A DNA stretch of 64,000 nucleotides from Asticcacaulis sp. AC402 (GTDB lineage Bacteria; Pseudomonadota; Alphaproteobacteria; Caulobacterales; Caulobacteraceae), in the NCBI RefSeq assembly GCF_000495835.1, contig NZ_AWGC01000030.1, positions 1 through 64,000 on the forward strand, read 5' to 3'. The first letter of the stretch is position 1. Every line of letters begins with the position of its first letter. A model generated the notes under the pieces. That model saw nothing but the letters and a program-made list of their open reading frames with translations, did no database searches and was not told the origin of the DNA. This document shows positions 8,180 to 16,405 of this stretch, piece by piece. The position numbers and the translations under genes were made by a program.

Positions 8180-8941
8180 ATGCGGAACCTGTTGAAAAAG
8201 ACTGTCGCCATTGCCGTCCTGGCAGCCGCCGGCGGCGCCCTGAACGGCTGCACCACCAATGACACTCTCGGCCGCTCGCAACTCATCCTGGTCGATGAAT
8301 CGGCGATGCAACAGGCGGCCGCCGCCGCCTGGCAGGCGCAGCTCAAGTCGGCCAAGATCTCCAAAGATTCGGCCATGAATGCTCGCGTCCAGAAGGTCGG
8401 CGCCCGTATTGTGGCGGCGGCCGGCATGGGCGGTCAGCCGTGGGAGTATGTCGTATTCGAAAACGATCAGCCCAACGCCTTTGTGTTGCCGGGCAACAAG
8501 GTCGGGGTCAATAGTGGCCTGTTCAAGGCCGCAAAAAACGACGACCAACTGGCGGCCGTACTGGGTCATGAAACCGGCCATGTCATCGCCCGCCACGCCG
8601 CGGAGCGGGCCTCCCAGAATGCCGCTACCCAGGTGGGGCTCCAGGTGGTGACCGGTGTCACCAAGGGCAACGTGCAGAAGGCCGTTTCCAACTACGGCGG
8701 TCTCGGCGCTCAATTGGGCATTCTGCTGCCCTATTCGCGAAAGCACGAATCCGAGGCTGATTTTATCGGTGTCGATCTGATGGCCAAGGCCGGTTACAAG
8801 CCGTCGGAATCTGTTGCCCTGTGGCAGAACATGGCGGCCTTGGGGGGCAATAAGCCGCCGGAGTTCATGTCGACCCACCCGTCCGACACGACGCGCATAA
8901 AGGGACTAAAGGACTATATCGCGTCGAAGGGCTATAAATAG
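8180..8941 (+). CDS. M48-family metallopeptidase, lipoprotein
   Basis: The 253-aa protein has a lipoprotein signal (LLKKTVAIAVLAAAGGALNGC; LNG-C lipobox) and an M48 zinc protease domain. The metal-binding HETGH motif lies in VLGHETGHVIARHAAERASQ, and the third ligand region is KHESEADFIGVDLMAKAGY. The end, STHPSDTTRIKGLKDYI, is typical of the Oma1/BepA-like group. Such periplasmic lipoprotein peptidases act in outer-membrane quality control. The ATG at 8180 follows GAGAGGGAC; the upstream extension of the frame lacks signal character. It is probably a single-gene unit. Confidence 0.9.
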   Translation: MRNLLKKTVAIAVLAAAGGALNGCTTNDTLGRSQLILVDESAMQQAAAAAWQAQLKSAKISKDSAMNARVQKVGARIVAAAGMGGQPWEYVVFENDQPNAFVLPGNKVGVNSGLFKAAKNDDQLAAVLGHETGHVIARHAAERASQNAATQVGLQVVTGVTKGNVQKAVSNYGGLGAQLGILLPYSRKHESEADFIGVDLMAKAGYKPSESVALWQNMAALGGNKPPEFMSTHPSDTTRIKGLKDYIASKGYK

Positions 8942-9197
8942 CGTCGGACTGACTTTAACGACGGGATGCGTCGGAGCGAGGTTTTCGACCTTTTCCCAAC
9001 CTTCGACGACCTTGGCTCATCGCGGGTTGGCAGGCGCGCCAAAGGACGCTTCCGGCGCGCCCGAGCTTTTGCGAGGAGCCACGCGGCGTTTGAGCCGAAA
9101 AAAAGCGAATACCAAGAGTCATTCTTTATGACGCTTGGTATTAGCCCTTGATCATCGGGACATCCCGCGTTAGATACGCCGTCCTTACGATGGATAT
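8942..9197. repeat. ~150-bp dispersed intergenic repeat (plus-orientation copy)
   Basis: Bases about 8990-9152 carry the family landmarks in order: GGCTCATCGCGGGTTGGCA, GGCGCGCCAAAGGACGCTTCC, GGCGCGCCCGAGCTTTTGCG, AGGAGCCACGCGGCGTTTGAG, GCGAATACCAAGAGTCATTC and a closing TTTATGACGCTTGGTATT. The last two blocks form a hairpin (AATACCAAG / CTTGGTATT). The reverse-oriented copy at 14784-14932 matches almost throughout. There is no gene between the M48 peptidase gene and tRNA-His. Confidence 0.75.
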
Positions 9198-9273
9198 GCC
9201 GCCTTAGCTCACTTGGTAGAGCGCCAGATTGTGGCTCTGGAGGTAGCCGGTTCGAAACCAGCAGGCGGTACCA
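9198..9273 (+). tRNA. tRNA-His (GTG)
   Basis: A complete cloverleaf with encoded CCA is present. The acceptor pairs GCCGCCT with AGGCGGT (first pair G-T), the D-arm is AGCTCACTTGGTAGAGC, the loop TTGTGGC gives anticodon GTG, and the T-arm is GGTTCGAAACC. The base before the acceptor is T, so no -1 G is encoded. This agrees with alphaproteobacterial tRNA-His genes, which often lack a genomic G-1. Confidence 0.95.
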
Positions 9274-9342
9274 TCGCGAGTTTTTCTAGTCCGGCCCATA
9301 TGCCGTATGGTCGTTACCGGCGGAATCGCTTAGGGCCGGTGC

Positions 9343-10431
9343 ATGACGCACTCCGCGAAATCCTTGATCGTTATTGGTGGCGGTATCGTCGGTCTGACCC
9401 TGGCCGTCGCATCGACGGTGCGCGGGTATCAGGTTACGGTTGTCACCTGCGACACCGATGAGCACACCGCTTCGGGTGTGGCCGCCGGCATGGTCGCTCC
9501 GGCCCTGGAGGCATTAAACGATGCTGATCCAGCCGAGAGCTTTCGCCGCCTGAGGCTAGCCCAGGCCTGCTGGCACGACTCGGCGCTGCGGCCTTCATCA
9601 ACGGGATTTGGCCCTGCGCCTGTCGATCTGGCGCTGCCGGTTTTGACGTCTGCGCCTACCTGGTTTGTCTGGCCCGAATCGGGGACGGAGTCCTCCGGCG
9701 ATCGCCTGCGCGCCCTGGGGGCGGAGCTGGCGGCCATGACCGCTGTCGAGCAGCGCCAAACGGGATTAGCGCCTGGCATGGCGGGCGTACGGGTCTTCGG
9801 CGATTGGGTTATGCCGTCTTTGTGGATGCTGAAAACGCTGCGCGACCTGATGACGGGCGCAGGCGGGCGTGTCGTCGCCGGCCAAATCCAGGGCCTTGAC
9901 GCTAAAAGCGTACGACTGCGCGATGGCGGGTGGTTGCGCGCCGATCAGGTTGTGGTCACTGCGGGTTATGGCAGCCATGACTTGCGCCGGCAGGTTCCCT
10001 GTTTGAAGGCTCTGGCGCCAATCCGCGGCGTGCTCCTCGACCTGCCTCCGCAGGGCTGGATCGGCGTTATACGGTCATCGTCCGGTTATCTGGCGTCACT
10101 GTCCGCCGGTGCCCGCTTCGGAGCCACAATGGAAAGCGGCCGCGACGACCTGAGGATCGAGCCAGATGTCGTCGAAGCGCTGAAGGCGAGGGCGCACGTC
10201 CTCTTTCCGCACTTGGATTTAGACGCCGCTCGTCCGCTTGTAGCCCTCCGTGCGTCTTCGCCTGACACCTGGCCGATGATCGGTCGCGACACCGAATCAG
10301 GCGTCTATGTCGCTACGGCAATGCGCCGTAACGGCTACATTTTCGCTCCGCTCGCAGCATCGTTGATCCTCGAGATGCTGGCGGGCGAAACTCCGGCGGA
10401 AGCCCAGCTCTACGACCCCAACCGGTTTTAA
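9343..10431 (+). CDS. FAD-dependent amino-acid oxidase, ThiO-like
   Basis: The 362-aa protein has an N-terminal Rossmann FAD motif (LIVIGGGIVGLTLAVASTVRG), an acidic strand end, and the second FAD-binding segment SGVAAGMVAPALE. The C-terminal closing motif (VALRASSPDTWPMIGRD ... GVYVATAMRRNGYIFAP) is typical of the DAO/glycine oxidase ThiO group. ThiO makes iminoglycine for the thiazole half of thiamine. No other thi gene is in the window, so thiamine synthesis is only one option, and a D-amino-acid oxidase is also possible. The gene stands alone behind tRNA-His, and its stop codon overlaps a CtrA-type box serving the next gene. Confidence 0.78.
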   Translation: MTHSAKSLIVIGGGIVGLTLAVASTVRGYQVTVVTCDTDEHTASGVAAGMVAPALEALNDADPAESFRRLRLAQACWHDSALRPSSTGFGPAPVDLALPVLTSAPTWFVWPESGTESSGDRLRALGAELAAMTAVEQRQTGLAPGMAGVRVFGDWVMPSLWMLKTLRDLMTGAGGRVVAGQIQGLDAKSVRLRDGGWLRADQVVVTAGYGSHDLRRQVPCLKALAPIRGVLLDLPPQGWIGVIRSSSGYLASLSAGARFGATMESGRDDLRIEPDVVEALKARAHVLFPHLDLDAARPLVALRASSPDTWPMIGRDTESGVYVATAMRRNGYIFAPLAASLILEMLAGETPAEAQLYDPNRF

Positions 10432-10442
10432 AGCGATGTTAA
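10428..10442. promoter_or_regulatory. Perfect CtrA-type box TTAA-N7-TTAA
   Basis: The sequence TTAA AGCGATG TTAA has the exact spacing of the full CtrA recognition site known from Caulobacter (TTAA-N7-TTAA). It overlaps the ThiO stop codon and lies about 60-75 bases upstream of the transglycosylase start, a normal promoter position. Binding is inferred from the motif alone. Confidence 0.6.
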
Positions 10443-10502
10443 CCACGCATGCGGCAATATTTGCCCATTCTTAAGGCTATCCTGGCTTAAGGTTGTATCG
10501 TC

Positions 10503-11435
10503 ATGCGTTTATTCACCCAGGCCCCGAGTCAAGGCCAGTTCCTGTCTAACATGGCCGACAATGTCGGGCGCACCGTGCATCGCGGGGCGGACGGCGTCAT
10601 GGGGTCGCTACAGCGCGCGGCGAATGCCACGGGGGTCAATTTCGATTACCTGCTGCGAACCGCCCAGCGCGAAAGTTCGCTGAACCCCAGGGCAAAAGCA
10701 CCGACCTCTTCGGCCGCCGGCCTGTTCCAGTTCATCGAGCAGACCTGGTTGGGCACTCTGAAATCGGCCGGCGCCAAGCACGGGTACGGCGCCTATGCCG
10801 ACCAGATTTCACGCGCCCGCGATGGCCGCTTTCACGTCAACAGCCCGACCGCGCGGCGCGAAATCCTCAACCTGCGCTACGACTCCGATGCAGCGGCTGT
10901 TATGGGGGCAGAACTGACGGCTGGGCATGCCGCCTACCTGAAGGGCAGGATCGGACGCGATGCCAACCAGGGTGAGCTCTATATGGCGCATTTCCTTGGG
11001 CCCGAGGGCGCAGCCAACCTGATTAGTGCCAGCCAGAGCCGGCCGGCCGCGTCGGCTGCAGCCCTGTTTCCGGCGGCAGCGCGCGCCAATCCGACCATCT
11101 TCTACAGCCACGGCCGCGCCCGGACAGTAACCGAGGTCATGGCCAATCTGACCAAAACGGGTGGCAATGCGCCCATGCCGATGGGAGAGGTGGCGCCCCA
11201 GATGGACACCGAACGGGTAACGATTGCGCGTTGGGACAAGGTCCAGGCGGATCAGGCGATCATCAACCTGGTCTTTGGCGGCCAGGACGGCCAGGCGGGA
11301 ATGCTGTTCAACACCCAGCTGATGTCGGCGTTCGGGCCTGAGAAGCAAGACGTGCGCGACCGCCGCGACGGCGTCGACAGCTACGACAAGGGCCTGGGTA
11401 AGGCATTTGGTCTTGGAGGCAACGACATGGGTTGA
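10503..11435 (+). CDS. Lytic transglycosylase (SLT-like), putative CtrA target
   Basis: The 310-aa protein has an N-terminal SLT-type lysozyme-like fold (about residues 20-190). The catalytic Glu is in LLRTAQRESSLNPRAKAP, then comes AAGLFQFIEQTWLGTL, and a late active-site helix GELYMAHFLGPEGAANL. A low-complexity C-terminal part follows. No signal peptide is evident from the ATG at 10503, unlike typical periplasmic SLTs, so export may be unconventional or through another machine such as the flagellar apparatus. The upstream CtrA-type box suggests cell-cycle or polar-organelle control. Caulobacter's PleA, a transglycosylase needed for pili and flagella, is a precedent, but orthology is not claimed. 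Confidence 0.8.
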   Translation: MRLFTQAPSQGQFLSNMADNVGRTVHRGADGVMGSLQRAANATGVNFDYLLRTAQRESSLNPRAKAPTSSAAGLFQFIEQTWLGTLKSAGAKHGYGAYADQISRARDGRFHVNSPTARREILNLRYDSDAAAVMGAELTAGHAAYLKGRIGRDANQGELYMAHFLGPEGAANLISASQSRPAASAAALFPAAARANPTIFYSHGRARTVTEVMANLTKTGGNAPMPMGEVAPQMDTERVTIARWDKVQADQAIINLVFGGQDGQAGMLFNTQLMSAFGPEKQDVRDRRDGVDSYDKGLGKAFGLGGNDMG

Positions 11436-11503
11436 GGCAGAAGGTGTGGCGGCCAAGACCTTCCCGGCGAGCCGTGAAGTTCGTGGGTGTCGTGGTTAAT
11501 CCC

Positions 11504-13306
11504 TTAAACCGCTGCCAGGGCGCGCGCCAGGCTCTCGCGGTTCTGCGGCAACAGCAGCGGACGAACGCCGAGCGCCTGAAGATCATCGACCTGATCTCCA
11601 GCTGGTACGAGCGCCAGGATGTTCAGATGCGCTGTCTTTTGGGTGGCGCGCAGGCTGTCGAGGAAGGTCTCCAGTCGTAGGCGGCTTTCGGGTTCGTCCA
11701 GGTTTTCGAACGCCCCCGTGCTGATCAGGCAGGCATCGACGGGTGCCTTGCGCGCCAGGGCGACGGCCCTTTCACGGGAAGTCGAGGTCAGACACTTATG
11801 GCCCATCCGTTCCAGCGAATCGCGCAACTGCGCCGCTCGCAGCGAGTCGTTCGACAGGAGCAGGACGCGCAGGCTGTGGTCGCCGGCGTCTTCGATGACG
11901 TCCTGTGACGCTTCCGAAGCTGCCGGCGTCGTCGCGGCCTTGTCAAAGGGCAGGTCGAGCCAGAACTTGGAGCCGACATCGGGCGTACTTTGCCCGCCGA
12001 TACGACCGCCCATCAGCCCCGCCAGGGACCGCGAGAGGCTCAGGCCCAGGCCGGCGCCGGGATGGCCTGACGACGTCCGATGGATGCGGTTGTGCGGCTG
12101 GAAGGCCTGCGCCAGTTCGTCGTCGCTGAGGCCGGGGCCGGAATCAACGACTTCAAGGCGCAGAAAGTCGTCGGCCGGCATGACCTTGATCTCGACCCGG
12201 CCCTGCTGGGTATAGAGCAGGGCGTTGGACACCAGGTGCGACAACACCTGTTCGACGCGGTACGCATCACCGATGGCCGCACCCTGATCGGGCAGGCCCT
12301 GGCTGTTATAGGTAAAGCCCAATTCCTTGCCCTGGGCGATGTGGCTGAAGTGCGCGATAACCTTTTGGCACAGCAGGTCGATATCGAGCGGCACGGCCTC
12401 TACCGCGATCCCGCCGGCGGCGGCGACATCGTTGTCGAATGTGGTGACAAGTATGGATTGCAGGTGCCCTACCTCAGTCAAGGCGGCTTCGACGTAATGG
12501 CGAGGCGCGGGCGCACGGCTCAGGTGCGTCAGGCTTTGTGCGAGGTTTTGCTCCAGGCCTTTGAGAGAGGTCTGAACCTCACGCTGGAGCGTTTCCATCA
12601 AGGCCAGGCGCGCTTCCTTGACGTCGTCGGTAGCCGCGCGCGCCGCTTCGCGTTCGGCGGCGATTTCGTCCTGGCGGAGTTGCAACAGGTAGTTCTCGCG
12701 CATGTGACGGTTGAGGACGACGCCCATGGCCAGGGCCAGGACAAGGCCGCCGGTCATCAACTGGCTCGTTTCCGGGGCTTCGTGAAGCATCTGCAAGGCC
12801 AGGATCGGGCCGGAAATGGCGACGGGGCCAAGGATAAGCAGGTGCAGGAGCACGGGAGCGGAGAAGAAGATGATACCGACCGCGGCGCCGGCGCAGACCA
12901 TCAGGAACATCTGGGCCCCCGGGCCGGCAGTGGCGGCCGACAGGGCAATAATCGTCAGGCTGATGGCCCAGACGCCGCCACCGGCGCCCTGGCGCCACAG
13001 GCGCGCGCGTGCGAGTTTGCGACGTTGTTCGAGACTGTCGGGTTCAATGGCCTGGCGCGTCTCCGCCTGGCCTTTCAGCACCATGAAGGCGGTCCAATTG
13101 ACGACAAACAGAATCAGGTAGCTGGCCAGCAGCCAGGTCGACAGGCTCAGTTGGGCGCTCCAGACGAACACAGGCAGGCCGATGCCGAAAAAGCCCATGA
13201 CGTAGGGCGACAACCTGGACTGGGCGCGCAGGGCGAAGTCGGTGACGACAACGTCCTGTCCAGAAGCCGGAATGTGAGAGGCGGGAGTGGGGAGTCGGCT
13301 GCGCAT
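11504..13306 (-). CDS. Degenerate hybrid sensor kinase (lacks phospho-His and receiver Asp)
   Basis: This is a 600-aa membrane protein. About six hydrophobic segments (residues 35-200) are followed by a coiled region and a DHp-like helix. The phospho-acceptor motif expected as HExRTPL reads QREVQTSLKG (Arg near residue 242 in place of His). The ATP-binding domain keeps its N, G1 and G2 boxes (VEQVLSHLVSNALLY, VVDSGPGLSDDE, GAGLGLSLSRSL). The C-terminal receiver-like domain (about 478-600) lacks the acidic pair and has Ser/Thr (ACLIST) where the phospho-Asp should be. ATP binding may persist, but classical His-Asp phosphotransfer cannot. The gene converges with the transglycosylase gene and diverges from a DUF2336 gene. 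It may be an allosteric pseudokinase comparable in principle to DivL. A partner is not identified. Confidence 0.85.
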   Translation of the reverse strand: MRSRLPTPASHIPASGQDVVVTDFALRAQSRLSPYVMGFFGIGLPVFVWSAQLSLSTWLLASYLILFVVNWTAFMVLKGQAETRQAIEPDSLEQRRKLARARLWRQGAGGGVWAISLTIIALSAATAGPGAQMFLMVCAGAAVGIIFFSAPVLLHLLILGPVAISGPILALQMLHEAPETSQLMTGGLVLALAMGVVLNRHMRENYLLQLRQDEIAAEREAARAATDDVKEARLALMETLQREVQTSLKGLEQNLAQSLTHLSRAPAPRHYVEAALTEVGHLQSILVTTFDNDVAAAGGIAVEAVPLDIDLLCQKVIAHFSHIAQGKELGFTYNSQGLPDQGAAIGDAYRVEQVLSHLVSNALLYTQQGRVEIKVMPADDFLRLEVVDSGPGLSDDELAQAFQPHNRIHRTSSGHPGAGLGLSLSRSLAGLMGGRIGGQSTPDVGSKFWLDLPFDKAATTPAASEASQDVIEDAGDHSLRVLLLSNDSLRAAQLRDSLERMGHKCLTSTSRERAVALARKAPVDACLISTGAFENLDEPESRLRLETFLDSLRATQKTAHLNILALVPAGDQVDDLQALGVRPLLLPQNRESLARALAAV

Positions 13307-13506
13307 GGCGCCACCCTAGCAAAGACAGATTGCCACCCGGTTACTTCACGGTGAAGTGACGATGAAATGCGCAACCAAACCGGCTATTTTTAAGGTAAAG
13401 CGAAACTTAACGGCGCGGATAAAGGATTCGTTAGGCCTTAAGGGCGAAACTTGCAGCTTGGGGCGTAATGCGCCCGATTTGCCCGAGTCGACCAAGGATC
13501 CGCCTC

Positions 13507-14703
13507 ATGTCTGCCCTCAGTCTGCTGTCCCAGCGTACCGTTTTGTCCGACGCCGACATCAAGCGTCTGGTGAAGAGCGAAAATGCCGATGACCGCGCCG
13601 TCGCCACCCACAAGATATGCCGTGTGATGGAGCGTAGCGAGATGAGCGAGGGTGACCGTGATGCCGCCCAGGAAATCATCCGAATGCTATCCCAGGATGC
13701 CGCGGAACTGGTCCGACGCGCCCTGGCCGTTACCCTGCGGACCTCGGACCTGCTGCCCCACGACGTCGCCATGAAACTGGCGCAGGACGTGACGACGGTA
13801 GCCGTGCCAGTCCTGACCCATTCGCCGCTGTTCACCGACCAGGACCTGCGCGAGATCATCCGCAGCGGCGGACCAACCCGCCAGATCGCCATCTCCAAGC
13901 GCGAGACCTTGTCCGAAGCCGTGACCACGACTCTCGCCGAAACCGGTGTCGAGGAAGCGGTTGTCATTGCCTGCGCCAATGACAATGCCCGTTTCAGTGA
14001 CGGCGGTATGAACCGCGTTATGGACCGCTTCGGCACCTCTGAAGTCGTTCACAGTGTGCTGATCAACCGTAGACAACTGCCTGTCTCGGTCAGTGAGCGT
14101 CTCGTCCATATTGTTTCGGTCGCCCTGCGCGAGCAATTGATTACCCGCCATGCCATCAAGCCGGAAACGGCTGTCGAACTGGTTAAGGCGACTCAGGAAC
14201 GTGCGACGCTCGACATGGCCGATCAGACCGGTGCCAACATGGACCCGAAGGGCCTGGCGCAACACCTGATGTCTACCAACCGACTGACGGCCTCTCTGAT
14301 GCTGCGCGCCCTGGCCCGCGGCCATATGGGCTTCTTCGAACACGCCCTGGCTGAGTTGTCGGGCGTGCCGCATGAACGCACCTGGCTTATGGTCCACGAC
14401 GCCGGTTCTCTGGGGCTTCGCGCGGTCTATGATCGCGCCGGTCTGCCCGGCCGCATGTTCCAGACCTTCCGTATAGCGGTCGACACCTATCACGGCCTGA
14501 CGGCAGAAGCCGGTCATCTTGATCCGGTACGCTTTCAGGAGCGTTTGATCGAGCGTTTCCTGACCCAGGTGCCGTTCGCGCCGCGCGAAGACCTGGTCTA
14601 TCTTTATGAGCGGCTGGATCGCGATTCCAAAGGCCGGCGCTGGAACAAGGTCCAGGAAGCCGCCGGTCCTGGCATGACGATCTCGCCGAAAGTAGCGGCC
14701 TGA
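13507..14703 (+). CDS. DUF2336 domain protein (A)
   Basis: The 398-aa soluble, mostly helical protein fits DUF2336, an alphaproteobacterial family of unknown function with HEAT-like helical repeats. The region MLSQDAAELVRRALAVTLR ... AVPVLTHSPLFTDQDLREII and the following SKRETLSEAVTTTL are typical. The start at 13507 is preceded by AAGGA; the longer frame is unsupported. The gene is divergent from the degenerate kinase gene across a gap of about 200 bases. A second DUF2336 gene sits 1.7 kb downstream on the other strand. No catalytic motif is visible; a scaffold or regulatory role is likely, but this is inference. Confidence 0.8.
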   Translation: MSALSLLSQRTVLSDADIKRLVKSENADDRAVATHKICRVMERSEMSEGDRDAAQEIIRMLSQDAAELVRRALAVTLRTSDLLPHDVAMKLAQDVTTVAVPVLTHSPLFTDQDLREIIRSGGPTRQIAISKRETLSEAVTTTLAETGVEEAVVIACANDNARFSDGGMNRVMDRFGTSEVVHSVLINRRQLPVSVSERLVHIVSVALREQLITRHAIKPETAVELVKATQERATLDMADQTGANMDPKGLAQHLMSTNRLTASLMLRALARGHMGFFEHALAELSGVPHERTWLMVHDAGSLGLRAVYDRAGLPGRMFQTFRIAVDTYHGLTAEAGHLDPVRFQERLIERFLTQVPFAPREDLVYLYERLDRDSKGRRWNKVQEAAGPGMTISPKVAA

Positions 14704-15023
14704 TCCGCGGGCCGAAGTGGTCAGCATTCGGTTGTAAGGGTTAATGGCGCAATCCGAAAACGGGAGTGCCCGTGCGGGTGCGTTATACCAAGCCTCATAA
14801 AGAATGACGCTTTGTATTCGCATTTTTTCAGCTCAAGCGCCGCATGGCTCCTCGCGTAAGCTCGGGCGGGCAGTCGCCCTTGCCAATCCACGATGAGTCT
14901 AGGTCATCGTGGATTGGTATTACAATTTATTGGAGTGCTCTCTGGCCTAAGCTCGGCCGCCCCGGAAACCTACGCTGGCGCGTATGCCAACCCGCAGTGA
15001 TCCAGGATCATCAAGGGCCGATA
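14704..15023. repeat. Tandem copies of the ~150-bp dispersed repeat
   Basis: This gap between converging genes has no gene. Bases 14784-14932 are a full reverse-oriented copy of the family: ACCAAG...TTTATTG-type hairpin end, GCTCAAGCGCCGCATGGCTC, GCTCGGGCGG, CCCTTGCCAATCCACGATGA, plus an added inverted end (ATCCACGATGA / TCATCGTGGAT) at 14888-14915. A second partial copy follows at 14940-15015 (AAGCTCGGCCGCCCCGGAAA ... GCCAACCCGCAGTGA). A fragment GCGCAATCCGAAAA of the double-hairpin element occurs at about 14747. Confidence 0.7.
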
Positions 15024-15515
15024 CTACGCCTTCTGGACGACGTCGAGATGTTCCTTGACGCGCTGCTCCAGCGCTTCGGCCAGGACCCGGCCCATAGGGT
15101 GGTTTTCTGCCTTGATTTGATCACGCACAATGGCGCGCACGGCATCGAGGTGGGCTTCCACCAGAACGCGCGGGGCCTCAGCGCGCTTGCTTTCATCATC
15201 CATCAGCTTGCATAGCGAGCCGCAGATGCGTGTAATGAGTGGAAATCCGTAGGTCGTGCCCAGGCCCTTCAGATCGTGGGCGCGGTAAAACAGCTGTTCA
15301 ACGTTGCTGGCATTCAAGCCTTCCACCTTGATCGTGGCCTGAACGTCCTCAAGCTTCTTCACTTCTTCCAGCAGCCACGAATCGAACTGGGTCGACAGGT
15401 CGGCCAGGGCGGCTTCGGCCTTGGCGATCGACTCGGCGTCGAGCGCACCCAACCGCCCGCCGACCTTGGCGCGCAGCGTGTTGGGGACCTGGATGATCTG
15501 GGCTTTCTCCTGCAT
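15024..15515 (-). CDS. Hpt (histidine phosphotransfer) domain protein
   Basis: The 163-aa single-domain protein has the four-helix Hpt pattern with a clear phospho-acceptor motif: FYRAHDLKGLGTTYGFPLI (His within AHDLKG). A helix pair, RICGSLCKLMDD and LVEAHLDAVRAIVRDQI, follows. It can relay phosphate between a hybrid kinase receiver and a response regulator. The nearby sensor at 11504-13306 cannot be its phosphate donor by the usual route, because both its phospho-sites are missing. A good AGGAG site precedes the ATG. The upstream gap to NAD kinase is 76 bases, so the two may be co-transcribed. Confidence 0.82.
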   Translation of the reverse strand: MQEKAQIIQVPNTLRAKVGGRLGALDAESIAKAEAALADLSTQFDSWLLEEVKKLEDVQATIKVEGLNASNVEQLFYRAHDLKGLGTTYGFPLITRICGSLCKLMDDESKRAEAPRVLVEAHLDAVRAIVRDQIKAENHPMGRVLAEALEQRVKEHLDVVQKA

Positions 15516-15591
15516 AGCGACTCCTGGCGGGCAGACATATACGCAACAATTTCGCTGAGACTAACCCAAGGGCGTTTAATAAGGGTTAGTG

Positions 15592-16350
15592 TCAGGCGAT
15601 AAATTGTTCCGCCAGGACGCGTTCGTCATAGCCCTTGCCGGCATCGAACAACAGAGTTGCTTTCAGGTTCTCCGCCTCCGCAATATCGACGTGGACGACG
15701 TTGCGGACTTCAAATGTGTCAGCGGACGCACTGATCGGGCGTTTATCGACCTCCAGCGCTTCGAAGCGAACCTTGGCGGTGTGCGGCAGTATAGCGCCGC
15801 GCCAGCGCCTCGGCCGGAACGCGCTGATCGGCGTCAGCGCAAGGGCCTGGGCGGTGAGGGGGATGATCGGGCCGTGGGCCGACAGATTGTAAGCCGTTGA
15901 GCCGGCCGGAGTCGACACCAGGGCGCCGTCGCAGATCAATTCGTCCAACCGGACCTTGCCATCGATCAGGATGCGCAGCTTGGCGCCCTGGTGCGATTGT
16001 CGCAGCAGCGACACCTCATTGAAGGCAAGGGCTCGGTGTTCCTTGCCGCTGCGGCAGACCGCTGTCATGCTCAACGGGCTGATCAGGCTGCTTTCGCTGC
16101 GAATGATTCGCTCCATGAGGTTGTCTTCCGAGAAGTCATTCAGCAGGAAGCCAACCGAACCGCGATTCATGCCGAAGATTGGCACCTGGTCCATAAGATA
16201 TTTGTGCAGGCTTTGGAGCAGAAAACCATCGCCGCCCAGTGCCACCACCACATCCGGATGGGCTGCTGAGCCGTACAGCGCCTTCAGTCGCGCGCACGCG
16301 GTCTGGGCTTCGGGGCGGTCGGAGGCGATAAAGTCGAGGCGCAGAGACAT
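15592..16350 (-). CDS. nadK: NAD kinase
   Basis: The 252-aa protein shows the NAD kinase hallmarks: the diphosphate-binding GGDG motif (VVALGGDGFLLQSLH), the NRGSVGFLLND loop, and the conserved substrate motif ELICDGALVSTPAGSTAYNLSAHGPI. It makes NADP from NAD and ATP. The length is normal for the short alphaproteobacterial form. It lies between a DUF2336 gene and the Hpt gene on the minus strand, with 55- and 76-base gaps, and probably forms one transcript with them. Confidence 0.95.
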   Translation of the reverse strand: MSLRLDFIASDRPEAQTACARLKALYGSAAHPDVVVALGGDGFLLQSLHKYLMDQVPIFGMNRGSVGFLLNDFSEDNLMERIIRSESSLISPLSMTAVCRSGKEHRALAFNEVSLLRQSHQGAKLRILIDGKVRLDELICDGALVSTPAGSTAYNLSAHGPIIPLTAQALALTPISAFRPRRWRGAILPHTAKVRFEALEVDKRPISASADTFEVRNVVHVDIAEAENLKATLLFDAGKGYDERVLAEQFIA

Positions 16351-16405
16351 GGAAGGGTTGTAGCCGTTTGCGGAATAAATTCAATCGGCAAGGGCCAGGA
16401 GGCGT

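Noticed and set aside
12080-13354. Long plus-strand open frame (424 codons) opposite the degenerate kinase
   Set aside because: Antisense shadow of a GC-rich gene; the minus-strand protein has clear kinase boxes and the plus-strand product is Gln/Gly/Asp-rich with no family pattern.
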